Shown here piece by piece: positions 1-5,347 of a DNA stretch of 9,896 nt; the first letter of the stretch is position 1, and every line of letters begins with the position of its first letter. The stretch is from assembly GCA_903844585.1 (NCBI GenBank), contig CAIMUD010000188.1, positions 1 to 9,896 on the forward strand. Reading direction: 5' to 3'. The notes under the pieces are model-generated. The model was not told the origin of the DNA, made no database searches, and saw nothing but the letters and a program-made list of their open reading frames with translations. Source of the stretch: an uncultured Actinomycetes bacterium (lineage in GTDB: Bacteria; Actinomycetota; Actinomycetes; Nanopelagicales; Nanopelagicaceae). Both the position numbers and the translations under genes were made by a program.

Positions 1-1
1 A

Positions 2-430
2 GATGTGCGTTTCTTGGTCGCTGGCGAAGGCGAGCTCTTTGAAAGTTCAAAAGAGCGCTCACTAAAAGAGCAATTGAATATAACTTTCTTTGGTTGGCGC
101 AGTGATATCGATCAGATATTTGCCGCTAGCGATATAGCAATTCTTACCTCGGATAATGAAGGTATTCCACTTACTTTGATTCAGGCAGCACAAGCTAGTT
201 TGCCGATTGTTGCTACAAATGTGGGATCTATTTCAGATATCGTCATAAATGAAAGTACTGGGTATCTAACCCCAACCCACCCTGCTGATATGGCCGATGC
301 TATTGAGAAATTGGTACGCGATCCGCAGTTGCGCCAGATGATGGGTGAAGCAGGTAAAGCGCGCACAGGGCAATATTTCTCATTGGATCGCATGCTTAAA
401 GATCACTCTGATTTATATTGCACGCTGTAA
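2..430 (+). CDS. GT-B glycosyltransferase (GT4-like), C-terminal part, 5' truncated
   Basis: The reading frame is open from the first bases, so the N-terminal half lies outside the window; about 142 residues are visible, ending in TAA at 428-430. They match the C-terminal nucleotide-sugar-binding Rossmann domain of family 4 glycosyltransferases (Pfam Glycos_transf_1): a beta strand ending in VAGEGEL, a middle FFGWRSDIDQIFAASDIAILTS-type stretch, the donor-binding loop NEGIPLTLIQAA, then PIVATNVGSISDIV and a terminal helix. Such enzymes transfer a sugar from a nucleotide-sugar to a growing glycan or lipid on the cytoplasmic side of the membrane. The usual E-x7-E donor motif reads E-x7-Q here. 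The acceptor and the sugar cannot be named from this fragment. It is probably part of a polysaccharide gene group to the left. No terminator is visible between it and the next gene, 61 nt downstream. Confidence 0.88.
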   Translation, partial: DVRFLVAGEGELFESSKERSLKEQLNITFFGWRSDIDQIFAASDIAILTSDNEGIPLTLIQAAQASLPIVATNVGSISDIVINESTGYLTPTHPADMADAIEKLVRDPQLRQMMGEAGKARTGQYFSLDRMLKDHSDLYCTL

Positions 431-491
431 ATCACATAATTTTCTAAGGCCCCCCACAGCCACCCATAAATAAATAGGAGATACTTAAGTC

Positions 492-1217
492 ATGACTACA
501 ACTCGTATCCGTAAAATCGCCGCCTTAGCCACCGCAATAACACTGATTACAGGCGCAGCGCTTTCTCTACCTGCTAGCGCAGCTACAACCGCGTCGCGGT
601 ATGTGACAGTCAACTCCGAAGGTTCAGTGAAGGTGACCCCGGATGCGGTTCGACTCAATGCCAATGTTTCCGTAGTGGCTGGATCAAATAAAGATGCACT
701 TGCCAAGACATCAACTGTCGCTGCTGCAGTTCGTGCCGCGCTAACAAAGAGCGGAATTCTTAAAGGCGATATTGCAACTGCCAGCATCACTGTTTATCCA
801 GAATATAACTACACCCAAGATAAGGGCTCTGTTCTAGTTGGCTACCGCGGTTCCCAAAGTTTTGTCGTAACAATAAAGAACGCCGAAAATGCTGGAGCAG
901 TTGTCGATGCAGTAGTTGCAGCCGGTGGCGATGATTTACAGATCCAAGGAGTTACTCCTTTTGTTCTTGATTCATCCAATGCAACTGAATCTGCGCGTGC
1001 CAATGCAGTTAAAAACGCAAAGGCAAAGGCGACTTCTTATGCAAAGCTGCTCGGAACAAAGTTGGGCCGAGTTAACTACTTAGTTGAAAACTCATCTCCT
1101 GTTAGCTATCCGCCAATTATGGCGATGGCAAAATCTGCAGATTCTTCCGCAACTGTTATTGATCTTGGACAGCAAGATGTGACAGTCTCAATCACAATTC
1201 AGTGGGCACTTCTGTAA
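492..1217 (+). CDS. Secreted SIMPL-domain (DUF541) protein
   Basis: This 241-aa protein starts at ATG 492, with AGGAG at 476-480 (an 11-nt spacer, a little long). The N-terminus is a classical Sec signal peptide: RIRK, then a hydrophobic run (about residues 9-26), then PASA, with likely cleavage after Ala30. The mature part fits the SIMPL/DUF541 family (Pfam PF04402): the opening VTVNSEGSVKVTPDAVRLNA (about 38-57), the YPEYNYTQDKG region near 106, a GYRGSQSFVVTI core strand near 119-130, and the Ala/Lys-rich helix ARANAVKNAKAKATSYAKLLG (about 170-190). It is expected to be extracytoplasmic. Members are known in bacterial periplasm and outer membrane (for example E. coli YggE) and are loosely linked to stress tolerance, but their biochemical role is unclear. 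No lipobox Cys and no C-terminal anchor are visible, so it is probably released or wall-associated. It is separated by 61 nt from the glycosyltransferase and could be read from the same transcript. Confidence 0.85.
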   Translation: MTTTRIRKIAALATAITLITGAALSLPASAATTASRYVTVNSEGSVKVTPDAVRLNANVSVVAGSNKDALAKTSTVAAAVRAALTKSGILKGDIATASITVYPEYNYTQDKGSVLVGYRGSQSFVVTIKNAENAGAVVDAVVAAGGDDLQIQGVTPFVLDSSNATESARANAVKNAKAKATSYAKLLGTKLGRVNYLVENSSPVSYPPIMAMAKSADSSATVIDLGQQDVTVSITIQWALL

Positions 1218-1242
1218 AATCTCGTTAATTCCTGCGATATCT

Positions 1243-1274
1243 GGGCAGACATTTAACCGATTTTGGTCTGCACC
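1243..1274. repeat. Imperfect inverted repeat between SIMPL gene and tRNA-Glu
   Basis: The arms GGGCAGAC (1243-1250) and GTCTGC-A-CC (1266-1274) pair over 8 bp, with one bulged A at 1272 and a 15-nt loop. The 6-bp core GCAGAC/GTCTGC is perfect. No T-run follows, so it is not a good intrinsic terminator for the upstream gene. The right arm overlaps the candidate -35 box of the tRNA promoter, so it could be an operator-like site, a weak attenuator, or chance. Confidence 0.35.
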
Positions 1275-1291
1275 CCTAAAACGGGTACGAT
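1263..1291 (+). promoter_or_regulatory. Candidate sigma70-type promoter for tRNA-Glu
   Basis: TTGGTC at 1263-1268 and TACGAT at 1286-1291 are separated by exactly 17 nt. Transcription would start near 1298, about 9 nt before the mature tRNA-Glu 5' end, with a GCGA-containing discriminator. The -10 fits the actinobacterial TAnnnT pattern, while the -35 is only half-consensus. Position and spacing are the main support. Confidence 0.45.
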
Positions 1292-1306
1292 TTGCGAGCC
1301 TCAAAC

Positions 1307-1379
1307 GTCCCCATCGTCTAGGGGCCTAGGACATCGCCCTTTCACGGCGGTAACACGGGTTCGAATCCCGTTGGGGGCA
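1307..1379 (+). tRNA. tRNA-Glu (anticodon TTC)
   Basis: The 73-nt cloverleaf has acceptor arms GTCCCCA (1307-1313) and TGGGGGC (1372-1378), with one G-U pair and discriminator A1379. The anticodon loop CTTTCAC (1339-1345) carries TTC at 1341-1343, closed by TCGCC/GGCGG. The T-arm contains GGTTCGAATCC. The 3' CCA is not encoded (the next base is C, then GC), so it must be added enzymatically. This tRNA reads GAA and GAG codons. It is the first of a Glu-Asp-Phe block. Confidence 0.96.
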
Positions 1380-1417
1380 CGCAAGGCCAGATTTATCTGG
1401 CAAATCGGCTTTAAGGT

Positions 1418-1440
1418 GACATAAGAGCCACTTATGTTTT
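1418..1440 (+). terminator. Possible weak terminator after tRNA-Glu
   Basis: A 7-bp stem ACATAAG (1419-1425) / CTTATGT (1431-1437) with a 5-nt loop is followed by TTT and then a pyrimidine-rich stretch to 1447. The stem is AT-rich and short, so termination would be partial. tRNA-Asp begins only about 13 nt further on, and part of this sequence could instead belong to its promoter (GTGACA at 1416-1421 resembles a -35 box). Confidence 0.3.
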
Positions 1441-1450
1441 CATTCTTTAA

Positions 1451-1524
1451 GGCCCGGTAGCGCAGTTGGTTAGCGCGCCGCCCTGTCACGGCGGAGGTCG
1501 CGGGTTCAAGTCCCGTCCGGGTCG
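1451..1524 (+). tRNA. tRNA-Asp (anticodon GTC)
   Basis: The 74-nt cloverleaf has acceptor arms GGCCCGG (1451-1457) and CCGGGTC (1517-1523), with discriminator G1524, as expected for tRNA-Asp. The anticodon loop CTGTCAC (1483-1489) has GTC at 1485-1487. The D-arm sequence AGCGCAGTTGGTTAGCGC and the T-arm GGGTTCAAGTCCC are canonical. CCA is not encoded. A strong terminator hairpin begins just 2 nt after the mature 3' end. Confidence 0.97.
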
Positions 1525-1526
1525 CG

Positions 1527-1560
1527 AGAAGAGAGTGTCCACACACTCTCTTCTTTTATT
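1527..1560 (+). terminator. Strong intrinsic terminator after tRNA-Asp
   Basis: A perfect 12-bp stem is formed by AGAAGAGAGTGT (1527-1538) and ACACTCTCTTCT (1543-1554), with the 4-nt loop CCAC, followed by TTTATT. It ends the Glu/Asp transcript. On the opposite strand the stem is followed by CGCGACC, so it acts in one direction only. Confidence 0.88.
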
Positions 1561-1578
1561 ACTTCACAATTAAATAAT

Positions 1579-1652
1579 GGCTCGGTAGCTCAGTTGGTAC
1601 GAGCGCGCGACTGAAAATCGTGAGGTCGACAGTTCGATCCTGTCCCGAGCCA
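1579..1652 (+). tRNA. tRNA-Phe (anticodon GAA)
   Basis: The 74-nt cloverleaf has acceptor arms GGCTCGG (1579-1585) and CCGAGCC (1645-1651), with discriminator A1652. The anticodon loop CTGAAAA (1611-1617) carries GAA at 1613-1615. The stem CGCGA/TCGTG has one G-U pair. The D-arm GCTCAGTTGGTACGAGC and T-arm CAGTTCGATCCTG are typical. CCA is not encoded. The strong terminator just upstream means it needs its own promoter in the AT-rich 1555-1578 stretch, or readthrough. I could not find a convincing promoter there. Confidence 0.96.
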
Positions 1653-1657
1653 CTCTA

Positions 1658-1688
1658 GTTAATTAAGTTTGGTTAATTAAGTTTGGTT
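1658..1688. repeat. 14-bp tandem repeat, 2.2 copies, in the convergent gap
   Basis: GTTAATTAAGTTTG occurs at 1658-1671 and 1672-1685, followed by GTT. Because TTAATTAA is its own reverse complement, the two copies can also pair as an 8-bp all-AT hairpin with a 6-nt loop. On the plus strand a T-rich stretch (1687-1703) follows, so this may be a weak terminator for tRNA-Phe. It lies where the plus-strand tRNAs meet the minus-strand operon. Confidence 0.7.
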
Positions 1689-1701
1689 ATATTTTTATTT
1701 A

Positions 1702-1896
1702 TTAACCAGCAGCAGAACCTGAAGAACCAGACTTACGTTGGAAACGTCCTGGCGCCCCACCTGTTGCTTGACCACCTGAAACTTTAGATCCCGCACTTCG
1801 ACCAGAAGTTGGCGCAGAGTTCTTCTTTTTCTTAGCTTCAATTGCAGCTAGAAATTTTGCCTTAGCGTCATCGCTTGGTTTTTTATTATCGGTCAT
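1702..1896 (-). CDS. DUF5302 family small protein
   Basis: This 64-aa protein starts at ATG 1896 and stops at TAA 1704-1702. It has the build of the actinobacterial DUF5302 family: an acidic/polar N-terminus, a DDAKAKFLAAIEAKKKK helix (about residues 9-25) and a disordered Gly/Ser-rich tail with a conserved-looking FQRKSG motif near the end (about 53-58). No signal peptide or membrane segment is visible. The function of the family is unknown. The start lies 9 nt after the stop of the transferase gene, and any ribosome-binding site would fall within the last codons of that gene (no strong match), so translational coupling is likely. The Lys/Ala-rich composition makes chance similarity possible, but length, layout and motif order agree with the family. 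Confidence 0.75.
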   Translation of the reverse strand: MTDNKKPSDDAKAKFLAAIEAKKKKNSAPTSGRSAGSKVSGGQATGGAPGRFQRKSGSSGSAAG

Positions 1897-1905
1897 GGGA
1901 TAAGT

Positions 1906-2943
1906 CTACTCGCTTGGGATGCGAAGGAAGAGCGCCAACTTTGCTAGCCACGCGAGAGCTCCAAAAATCATGAGCGGAGTTCCGGCTTGTTCTGGCCATT
2001 TGTAAATTGCTACCGCAATCACGCCATAGAAAGCAGCGAACCCCCAAAGAAGAAAGGCGGTCGTGCGACGAGCGATACCAATACGAACCAAGCGATGTGA
2101 AAGATGATCACGCCCTCCAGTAAGTGGTGAAATCCCTCTATAAATTCGTGAACTAACTGCGACTGTCGTATCAAGAATTGGTACAGCCATAAGTGCCAAT
2201 GGAATAGCTAGCGATGCAATTTGTGAACTCAAATCTGGGCGAAGGCGAATTGTTAATACCGAAACTATGATGCCTAGGAAAAGGGCTCCAGCATCTCCCA
2301 TGTAAATCTTTGCCGGGGCTCGGTTCCAGATGAGGAATCCAGCTGTTGCACCTGCAGTAACTGCAGCTAAAGCACTTACAAGTATCTGTTGGCGATCAAA
2401 TGCGATGATAAATAAGAAGGCAGAAATAACTGCGACCGTTCCCGCAGCTCCCCCATCTAAATTATCAAAGAAGTTAATTGAATTGCACACGCCAACAATC
2501 CAAAAGATTGAAACTGCATAATTTAAGGCGGTACTTCCGAAGGCAACACCCATTGTGTCGGTGAGAGTAAGAATTGTTGCGACGATTGCGCCAGTGGCTG
2601 TCTGCGCCAGCAAGCGCGGCCATGGTTGTAGCCCTCGAAGATCATCAAGCAAACCCATTGCGGAAATAGCGATTGCAGGTACCAGAACAAAACTAGCTAA
2701 GCGAAATGTCTCCATAGTGAAGTCAACGGCGAGTAGCGATGAGTACGAAGCAACAACAACACCGATTGCGATCGCAACGCCACCTAAATATGGAACAGGT
2801 TCTTTCTGTTCTTTACGTGCAATATTTGGTACATCAACAGCGCCTACGCTAATTGCAACTTTGCGCATTACTGGGGTGAGTACACCTACAAAAATAAAGG
2901 TGAGTGCGCCCAAAATAAGGAATTGGGTGAGTGAATAATCCAT
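1906..2943 (-). CDS. MraY/WecA/TagO-like polyprenyl-phosphate sugar-1-phosphate transferase
   Basis: This 345-aa integral membrane protein (glycosyltransferase family 4 in Pfam, MraY-like) attaches a UDP-sugar phosphate, in characterised WecA/TagO members GlcNAc-1-phosphate, to undecaprenyl or decaprenyl phosphate on the cytoplasmic face. This starts an envelope polymer. Diagnostic motifs are in order: the substrate loop after TM1 (ARKEQKEPVPYLGG, about 42-55), the catalytic Asp pair MGLLDDLRG (D100/D101), NSINFFDNLDG (N154, N157, D160, D163), AKIYMGDAGA (211-220, D217) and the cytoplasmic His loop GGRDHLSHRL (276-285). About ten hydrophobic segments are visible. The His loop and Asn/Asp motif fit WecA/TagO rather than MraY proper; the exact sugar is not determinable. 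The gene starts 11 nt after bldC with no clear Shine-Dalgarno, so the two are probably co-transcribed. DUF5302 follows at 9 nt. Confidence 0.9.
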   Translation of the reverse strand: MDYSLTQFLILGALTFIFVGVLTPVMRKVAISVGAVDVPNIARKEQKEPVPYLGGVAIAIGVVVASYSSLLAVDFTMETFRLASFVLVPAIAISAMGLLDDLRGLQPWPRLLAQTATGAIVATILTLTDTMGVAFGSTALNYAVSIFWIVGVCNSINFFDNLDGGAAGTVAVISAFLFIIAFDRQQILVSALAAVTAGATAGFLIWNRAPAKIYMGDAGALFLGIIVSVLTIRLRPDLSSQIASLAIPLALMAVPILDTTVAVSSRIYRGISPLTGGRDHLSHRLVRIGIARRTTAFLLWGFAAFYGVIAVAIYKWPEQAGTPLMIFGALAWLAKLALFLRIPSE

Positions 2944-2954
2944 AAAAATAAAAC

Positions 2955-3152
2955 TTACTTATCGCTCTTAAAATAATTCTGACGTAGATCATCTACTTCT
3001 GATTTACGAAAACGGCGATGGCCTCCGAGAGTTCTTATCGATGTTAATTTGCCAGCTTTTGCCCAACGAGTAACAGTCTTCGGATCAACGCCAAAGAGAT
3101 CTGCCACCTCGCGTGGAGTTAGGAGCACTTCTGCGTCAGGAAGACGATTCAT
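2955..3152 (-). CDS. bldC: BldC-type MerR-like winged-HTH regulator
   Basis: This small DNA-binding protein is nearly all one winged helix-turn-helix: LLTPREVADLFGV (10-22), recognition helix DPKTVTRWAKAG (23-34), and the wing LTSIRTLGGHRRFR (36-49). The run PKTVTRWAKAGKLTSIRTLG agrees, from memory, with Streptomyces BldC. It lacks the effector domain of full MerR proteins. BldC is known to bind direct repeats cooperatively and to time development in Streptomyces. I place the start at ATG 3152 (65 aa) rather than the in-frame ATG 3182 (75 aa), because CAGGAG sits 6 nt upstream of 3152 and the resulting N-terminus (MNRLPDAEVLLTP) mirrors known BldC. It heads a short group with the envelope transferase and DUF5302 genes. 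Its regulon here is unknown. Confidence 0.93.
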   Translation of the reverse strand: MNRLPDAEVLLTPREVADLFGVDPKTVTRWAKAGKLTSIRTLGGHRRFRKSEVDDLRQNYFKSDK

Positions 3153-3158
3153 CAAATA

Positions 3159-3164
3159 CTCCTG
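3159..3164 (-). promoter_or_regulatory. Ribosome-binding site deciding the bldC start
   Basis: The minus strand reads CAGGAG, then the 6-nt spacer TATTTG, then ATG at 3152. The site would lie inside the coding region if the upstream ATG 3182 were used, and ATG 3182 has no comparable site. This supports the 65-aa product. Confidence 0.75.
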
Positions 3165-3210
3165 GATTAGGGGTGGTGGCACTTTGTCCGTTTTGTACTT
3201 TAACGCCCGA

Positions 3211-3240
3211 AGTATCTTCTATCTATTGGCCTAATTGCAA
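3211..3240 (-). promoter_or_regulatory. Candidate promoter for the bldC group
   Basis: On the minus strand, TTGCAA (3240-3235) and GATACT (3216-3211) lie 18 nt apart, each matching 4 of 6 consensus bases. The pair sits immediately after the stop of the 271-aa gene and would give a leader of about 50 nt before bldC. It supports separate transcription of bldC, but readthrough from the purine operon is not excluded, since no terminator hairpin is visible in the 88-nt gap. Confidence 0.35.
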
Positions 3241-4056
3241 CTAAATGCAACCTTCAATTCCCTGTACTTCTCGCCATCTGGAGACAAGTCGTTCGTAGCC
3301 TTGGCCGGCAAGGGCGCCATCTCCTGCCGCAAGTCCAGCCAAACTCGTTAAAACATCTTCGACAGATGTATCTGTAACTAATCCATCTTCTCCGGCCTGG
3401 CGCAAAAGTGAATCTAAATAAGCAGCGAGTCCGCCGTAATCTAATTCAACAAATGACTGCGGGTGAAAAAGTTCGAGCCAGTCGAGTAAATGTTGAATAT
3501 CCGCCTCGACAGGACCTTCACCGAATGAACGAACTACAGTTTCGTGAGCGACTTGAGTTCGAGCTTTTGCATCTGAAATCTTAGTTCTGTAAATACAGAA
3601 AACTCCGTCAGCGTCTGTACCGGTAATTTTCTCTTCGGGCAAAAAAATCGAGAACCAACGAGGCGGAATCACCCAAGTCTCGGTCAGAATATGCGGGACT
3701 CGATCTTCCATCAGGTCTACACCTGCGGTAATTACTTCCTCAAGACCCGGCGGGAAAAATAACGGTACGAGTGAAGCGGGCGATGAATCTTTAAAGTTGT
3801 CGAGGGCGGCCCAACATCGTGTCGCTGTTGACCATGGGGAAATGTAACGTTCGCCATTTACTTCAAGTAAGTGAGCACCATCTGGGCGCCCAGTGGGAGG
3901 TTCAGGAAAAACCAAACGTCGAAGTGCTAACTCTTGTTCACGCCTATGCGAATCTTCGGTTGGATCCAATTCTTGCCATCGAAGTCGGTCTGCTGGTTCG
4001 AAGGCTGAAAGTGGTTCGTAAATGCGAAGCGAAGCAACGTATGGAGTTGGCCTCAC
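3241..4056 (-). CDS. Conserved actinobacterial protein of unknown function (next to bldC)
   Basis: This 271-aa protein of unrecognised function starts at GTG 4056. An in-frame TAG lies at 4068-4066 and no other start codon falls between, so the N-terminus is well bounded. It appears soluble, with no signal peptide or membrane helix. Recognisable stretches are an N-terminal LRIYEPLSAFEPADRLRW (10-27), YISPWSTATRCWAALDNF (71-88), TETWVIPPRWFSIFLPEE (125-142), YRTKISDAKARTQVAHETV (156-174) and HPQSFVELDYGGLA (198-211), then an acidic helical C-terminus ending in a Trp/Arg helix. From memory, a protein with this N-terminus is encoded beside bldC in Streptomyces, so it looks lineage-conserved. It follows DUF3073 at 14 nt with no good Shine-Dalgarno (only AGAG), suggesting coupled translation. 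I see no catalytic signature and assign no function. Confidence 0.82.
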   Translation of the reverse strand: MRPTPYVASLRIYEPLSAFEPADRLRWQELDPTEDSHRREQELALRRLVFPEPPTGRPDGAHLLEVNGERYISPWSTATRCWAALDNFKDSSPASLVPLFFPPGLEEVITAGVDLMEDRVPHILTETWVIPPRWFSIFLPEEKITGTDADGVFCIYRTKISDAKARTQVAHETVVRSFGEGPVEADIQHLLDWLELFHPQSFVELDYGGLAAYLDSLLRQAGEDGLVTDTSVEDVLTSLAGLAAGDGALAGQGYERLVSRWREVQGIEGCI

Positions 4057-4070
4057 AAATTTTGCTCTAG

Positions 4071-4247
4071 TTACGCTCTAGGAATGTAATTGCCTTCAGC
4101 GAAAGGATCGTCATCGTCGTGCGCACGCTTTGATGAATCCTCGCCATGAAGTTCTTTTGCAAGACGATCAAGATCCATCTCTTGTGAGTTGTACTTGAGA
4201 TCTCTTGCAACTTTTGTTTGCTTAGCTTTTGCGCGGCCTCTACCCAT
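4071..4247 (-). CDS. DUF3073 family small protein
   Basis: This 58-aa protein starts at ATG 4247 and ends at TAA 4073-4071. Its N-terminus, MGRGRAKAKQTKVARDLKYN, is the hallmark of DUF3073: a very basic first 18 residues, then an amphipathic segment MDLDRLAKELHG (24-35), then an acidic tail with DDDDPFAEG (44-52). The basic-then-acidic layout suggests nucleic-acid or ribosome contact, but that is only inference; the family's function is unknown. It has the best ribosome-binding site in the window (AAGGAGG, 7-nt spacer), so it is probably highly translated. It lies 44 nt downstream of purM and 14 nt upstream of the 271-aa gene, and from memory it follows purM in many actinobacteria. Confidence 0.92.
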   Translation of the reverse strand: MGRGRAKAKQTKVARDLKYNSQEMDLDRLAKELHGEDSSKRAHDDDDPFAEGNYIPRA

Positions 4248-4254
4248 GGGGTGG

Positions 4255-4261
4255 CCTCCTT
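4255..4261 (-). promoter_or_regulatory. Perfect Shine-Dalgarno for DUF3073
   Basis: AAGGAGG on the minus strand, 7 nt before ATG 4247, is a full anti-16S match. Its neighbours in the operon have much weaker sites, so this gene is set up for stronger translation than the rest of the transcript. Confidence 0.85.
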
Positions 4262-4291
4262 ATCAATCGCTTTTCCGTCAAGACGCGTAGG

Positions 4292-5347
4292 TTATCGCTT
4301 CTTGTAGTTGCCTTCCAAAGCAGACGCACCAGGGCCACTTTGAGCCTGAACTGAGCCTGCAACCCAAGCTTTCATGCCGCGGGCGGCCAGCGATGCGATG
4401 CTCAGATCGGCAGCGCTTGGATGTACAACAGCAACCATTCCGATGCCGCAGTTCCAGGTTCGCTCCATATCGGCCTGAGGGGTGCCAGCTGACTTTGCCA
4501 TGAAATCCATTTCTGCAGGTAAGACCCAAGTCGAGCGATCGTATTTAGCAATCAAGCCTTCTGGAATAACGCGGGCAGTGTTTTCAGCAAGTCCACCGCC
4601 AGTGATGTGTGAAAAAGTACGCAGTTTGTCTTGCTGTGACTTAATTAGCGCCAAGCAATCGAGTGTATAAATTTCGGTAGGGGTCAGAAGAATTTCGCCA
4701 AGAGATTTATCGAAACCTTCGTAAGTTTTACTTAGAGATAATTTCTGCGTCGAGAGTATGTGACGTACAAGTGAATATCCATTTGCATGAAAACCACTTG
4801 CTGGCATCGCAATAAGCACATCGCCAGCCTTTACTCGGTGTGAGCCAAGTTGCTTGTCTGCATCGACGACGCCAGTTGCAGCGCCCGCAATATCAAATTC
4901 ATCCTCATCAAGTAGCCCCGGATGTTCGGCGGTTTCTCCACCAATCAAGGCGGTGTTTGCTTTCTGGCATCCGCGAGAAATTCCACTGACGATTGCAGCA
5001 ATGTGCTCTGGAATAACTTTTCCGACCGCGATGTAATCGGTCATAAAGAGTGGTTCTGCACCGCACACGACTAAATCATCTACAACCATCGCCACTAAAT
5101 CTTCACCGATTGTGTCGTAGATTCCCATCTGTCTTGCGATTTCTGTCTTTGTACCAACTCCATCTGTTGAGGTTGCAAGGAGTGGTTGCTTATAACTTTT
5201 CAGGGCAGATGCATCAAAAAGCCCAGCAAATCCACCAATGCCGCCCATTACTTCTGGTCGTTGTGCCTTTGCAATTGAAGCTTTCATTAATTCAACAGCA
5301 CGATCTCCTGCATCGATATCTACTCCGGCATCTTTATACGTACTCAC
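4292..5347 (-). CDS. purM: Phosphoribosylformylglycinamidine cyclo-ligase (AIR synthetase)
   Basis: PurM converts FGAM and ATP to aminoimidazole ribotide, the fifth step of purine synthesis, as a cytoplasmic homodimer. The 351-aa length is normal. Family motifs in order: GVDIDAGDRAVELMK (8-22), the glycine-rich ATP-binding GGIGGFAGLFD (35-45), TDGVGTK (61-67), GEDLVAMVVDDL (81-92), GGETAEHPG (136-144), SGFHANGYSLVR (184-195), HITGGGLAENTARV (247-260) and NCGIGMV (299-305). The start is GTG 5347: the purF stop overlaps it as GTGA (4 nt), and GAGGT at 5358-5354 lies 6 nt upstream, so translation is coupled to purF. The C-terminal tail after the AIRS-C domain (about 335-351) is Gly/Ser/Ala-rich and ends KKR. 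DUF3073 follows at 44 nt. Confidence 0.97.
   Translation of the reverse strand: MSTYKDAGVDIDAGDRAVELMKASIAKAQRPEVMGGIGGFAGLFDASALKSYKQPLLATSTDGVGTKTEIARQMGIYDTIGEDLVAMVVDDLVVCGAEPLFMTDYIAVGKVIPEHIAAIVSGISRGCQKANTALIGGETAEHPGLLDEDEFDIAGAATGVVDADKQLGSHRVKAGDVLIAMPASGFHANGYSLVRHILSTQKLSLSKTYEGFDKSLGEILLTPTEIYTLDCLALIKSQQDKLRTFSHITGGGLAENTARVIPEGLIAKYDRSTWVLPAEMDFMAKSAGTPQADMERTWNCGIGMVAVVHPSAADLSIASLAARGMKAWVAGSVQAQSGPGASALEGNYKKR

Noticed and set aside
1386..1401. Hairpin GCCAGA-TTTA-TCTGGC just after tRNA-Glu as a terminator
   Set aside because: It has a clean 6-bp stem but is followed by AAATC with no T-run. It may be a processing or readthrough structure but does not support a terminator call.
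1301..1546. 81-aa minus-strand ORF (contains RTGLEPATSAV and NGIRTRVTAVKG-type stretches)
   Set aside because: It is antisense to tRNA-Glu and tRNA-Asp. These peptide stretches are the well-known false proteins translated from the reverse strand of tRNA genes.
4248..4291. Promoter or riboswitch between purM and DUF3073 (TTGACG present on the minus strand)
   Set aside because: The gap is only 44 nt and no -10 box lies at proper spacing before the Shine-Dalgarno. Nothing resembles a purine riboswitch core.
4278..4529. 83-aa minus-strand ORF with many Cys and Arg
   Set aside because: It is an alternative frame within purM, with no ribosome-binding site and no recognisable domain.
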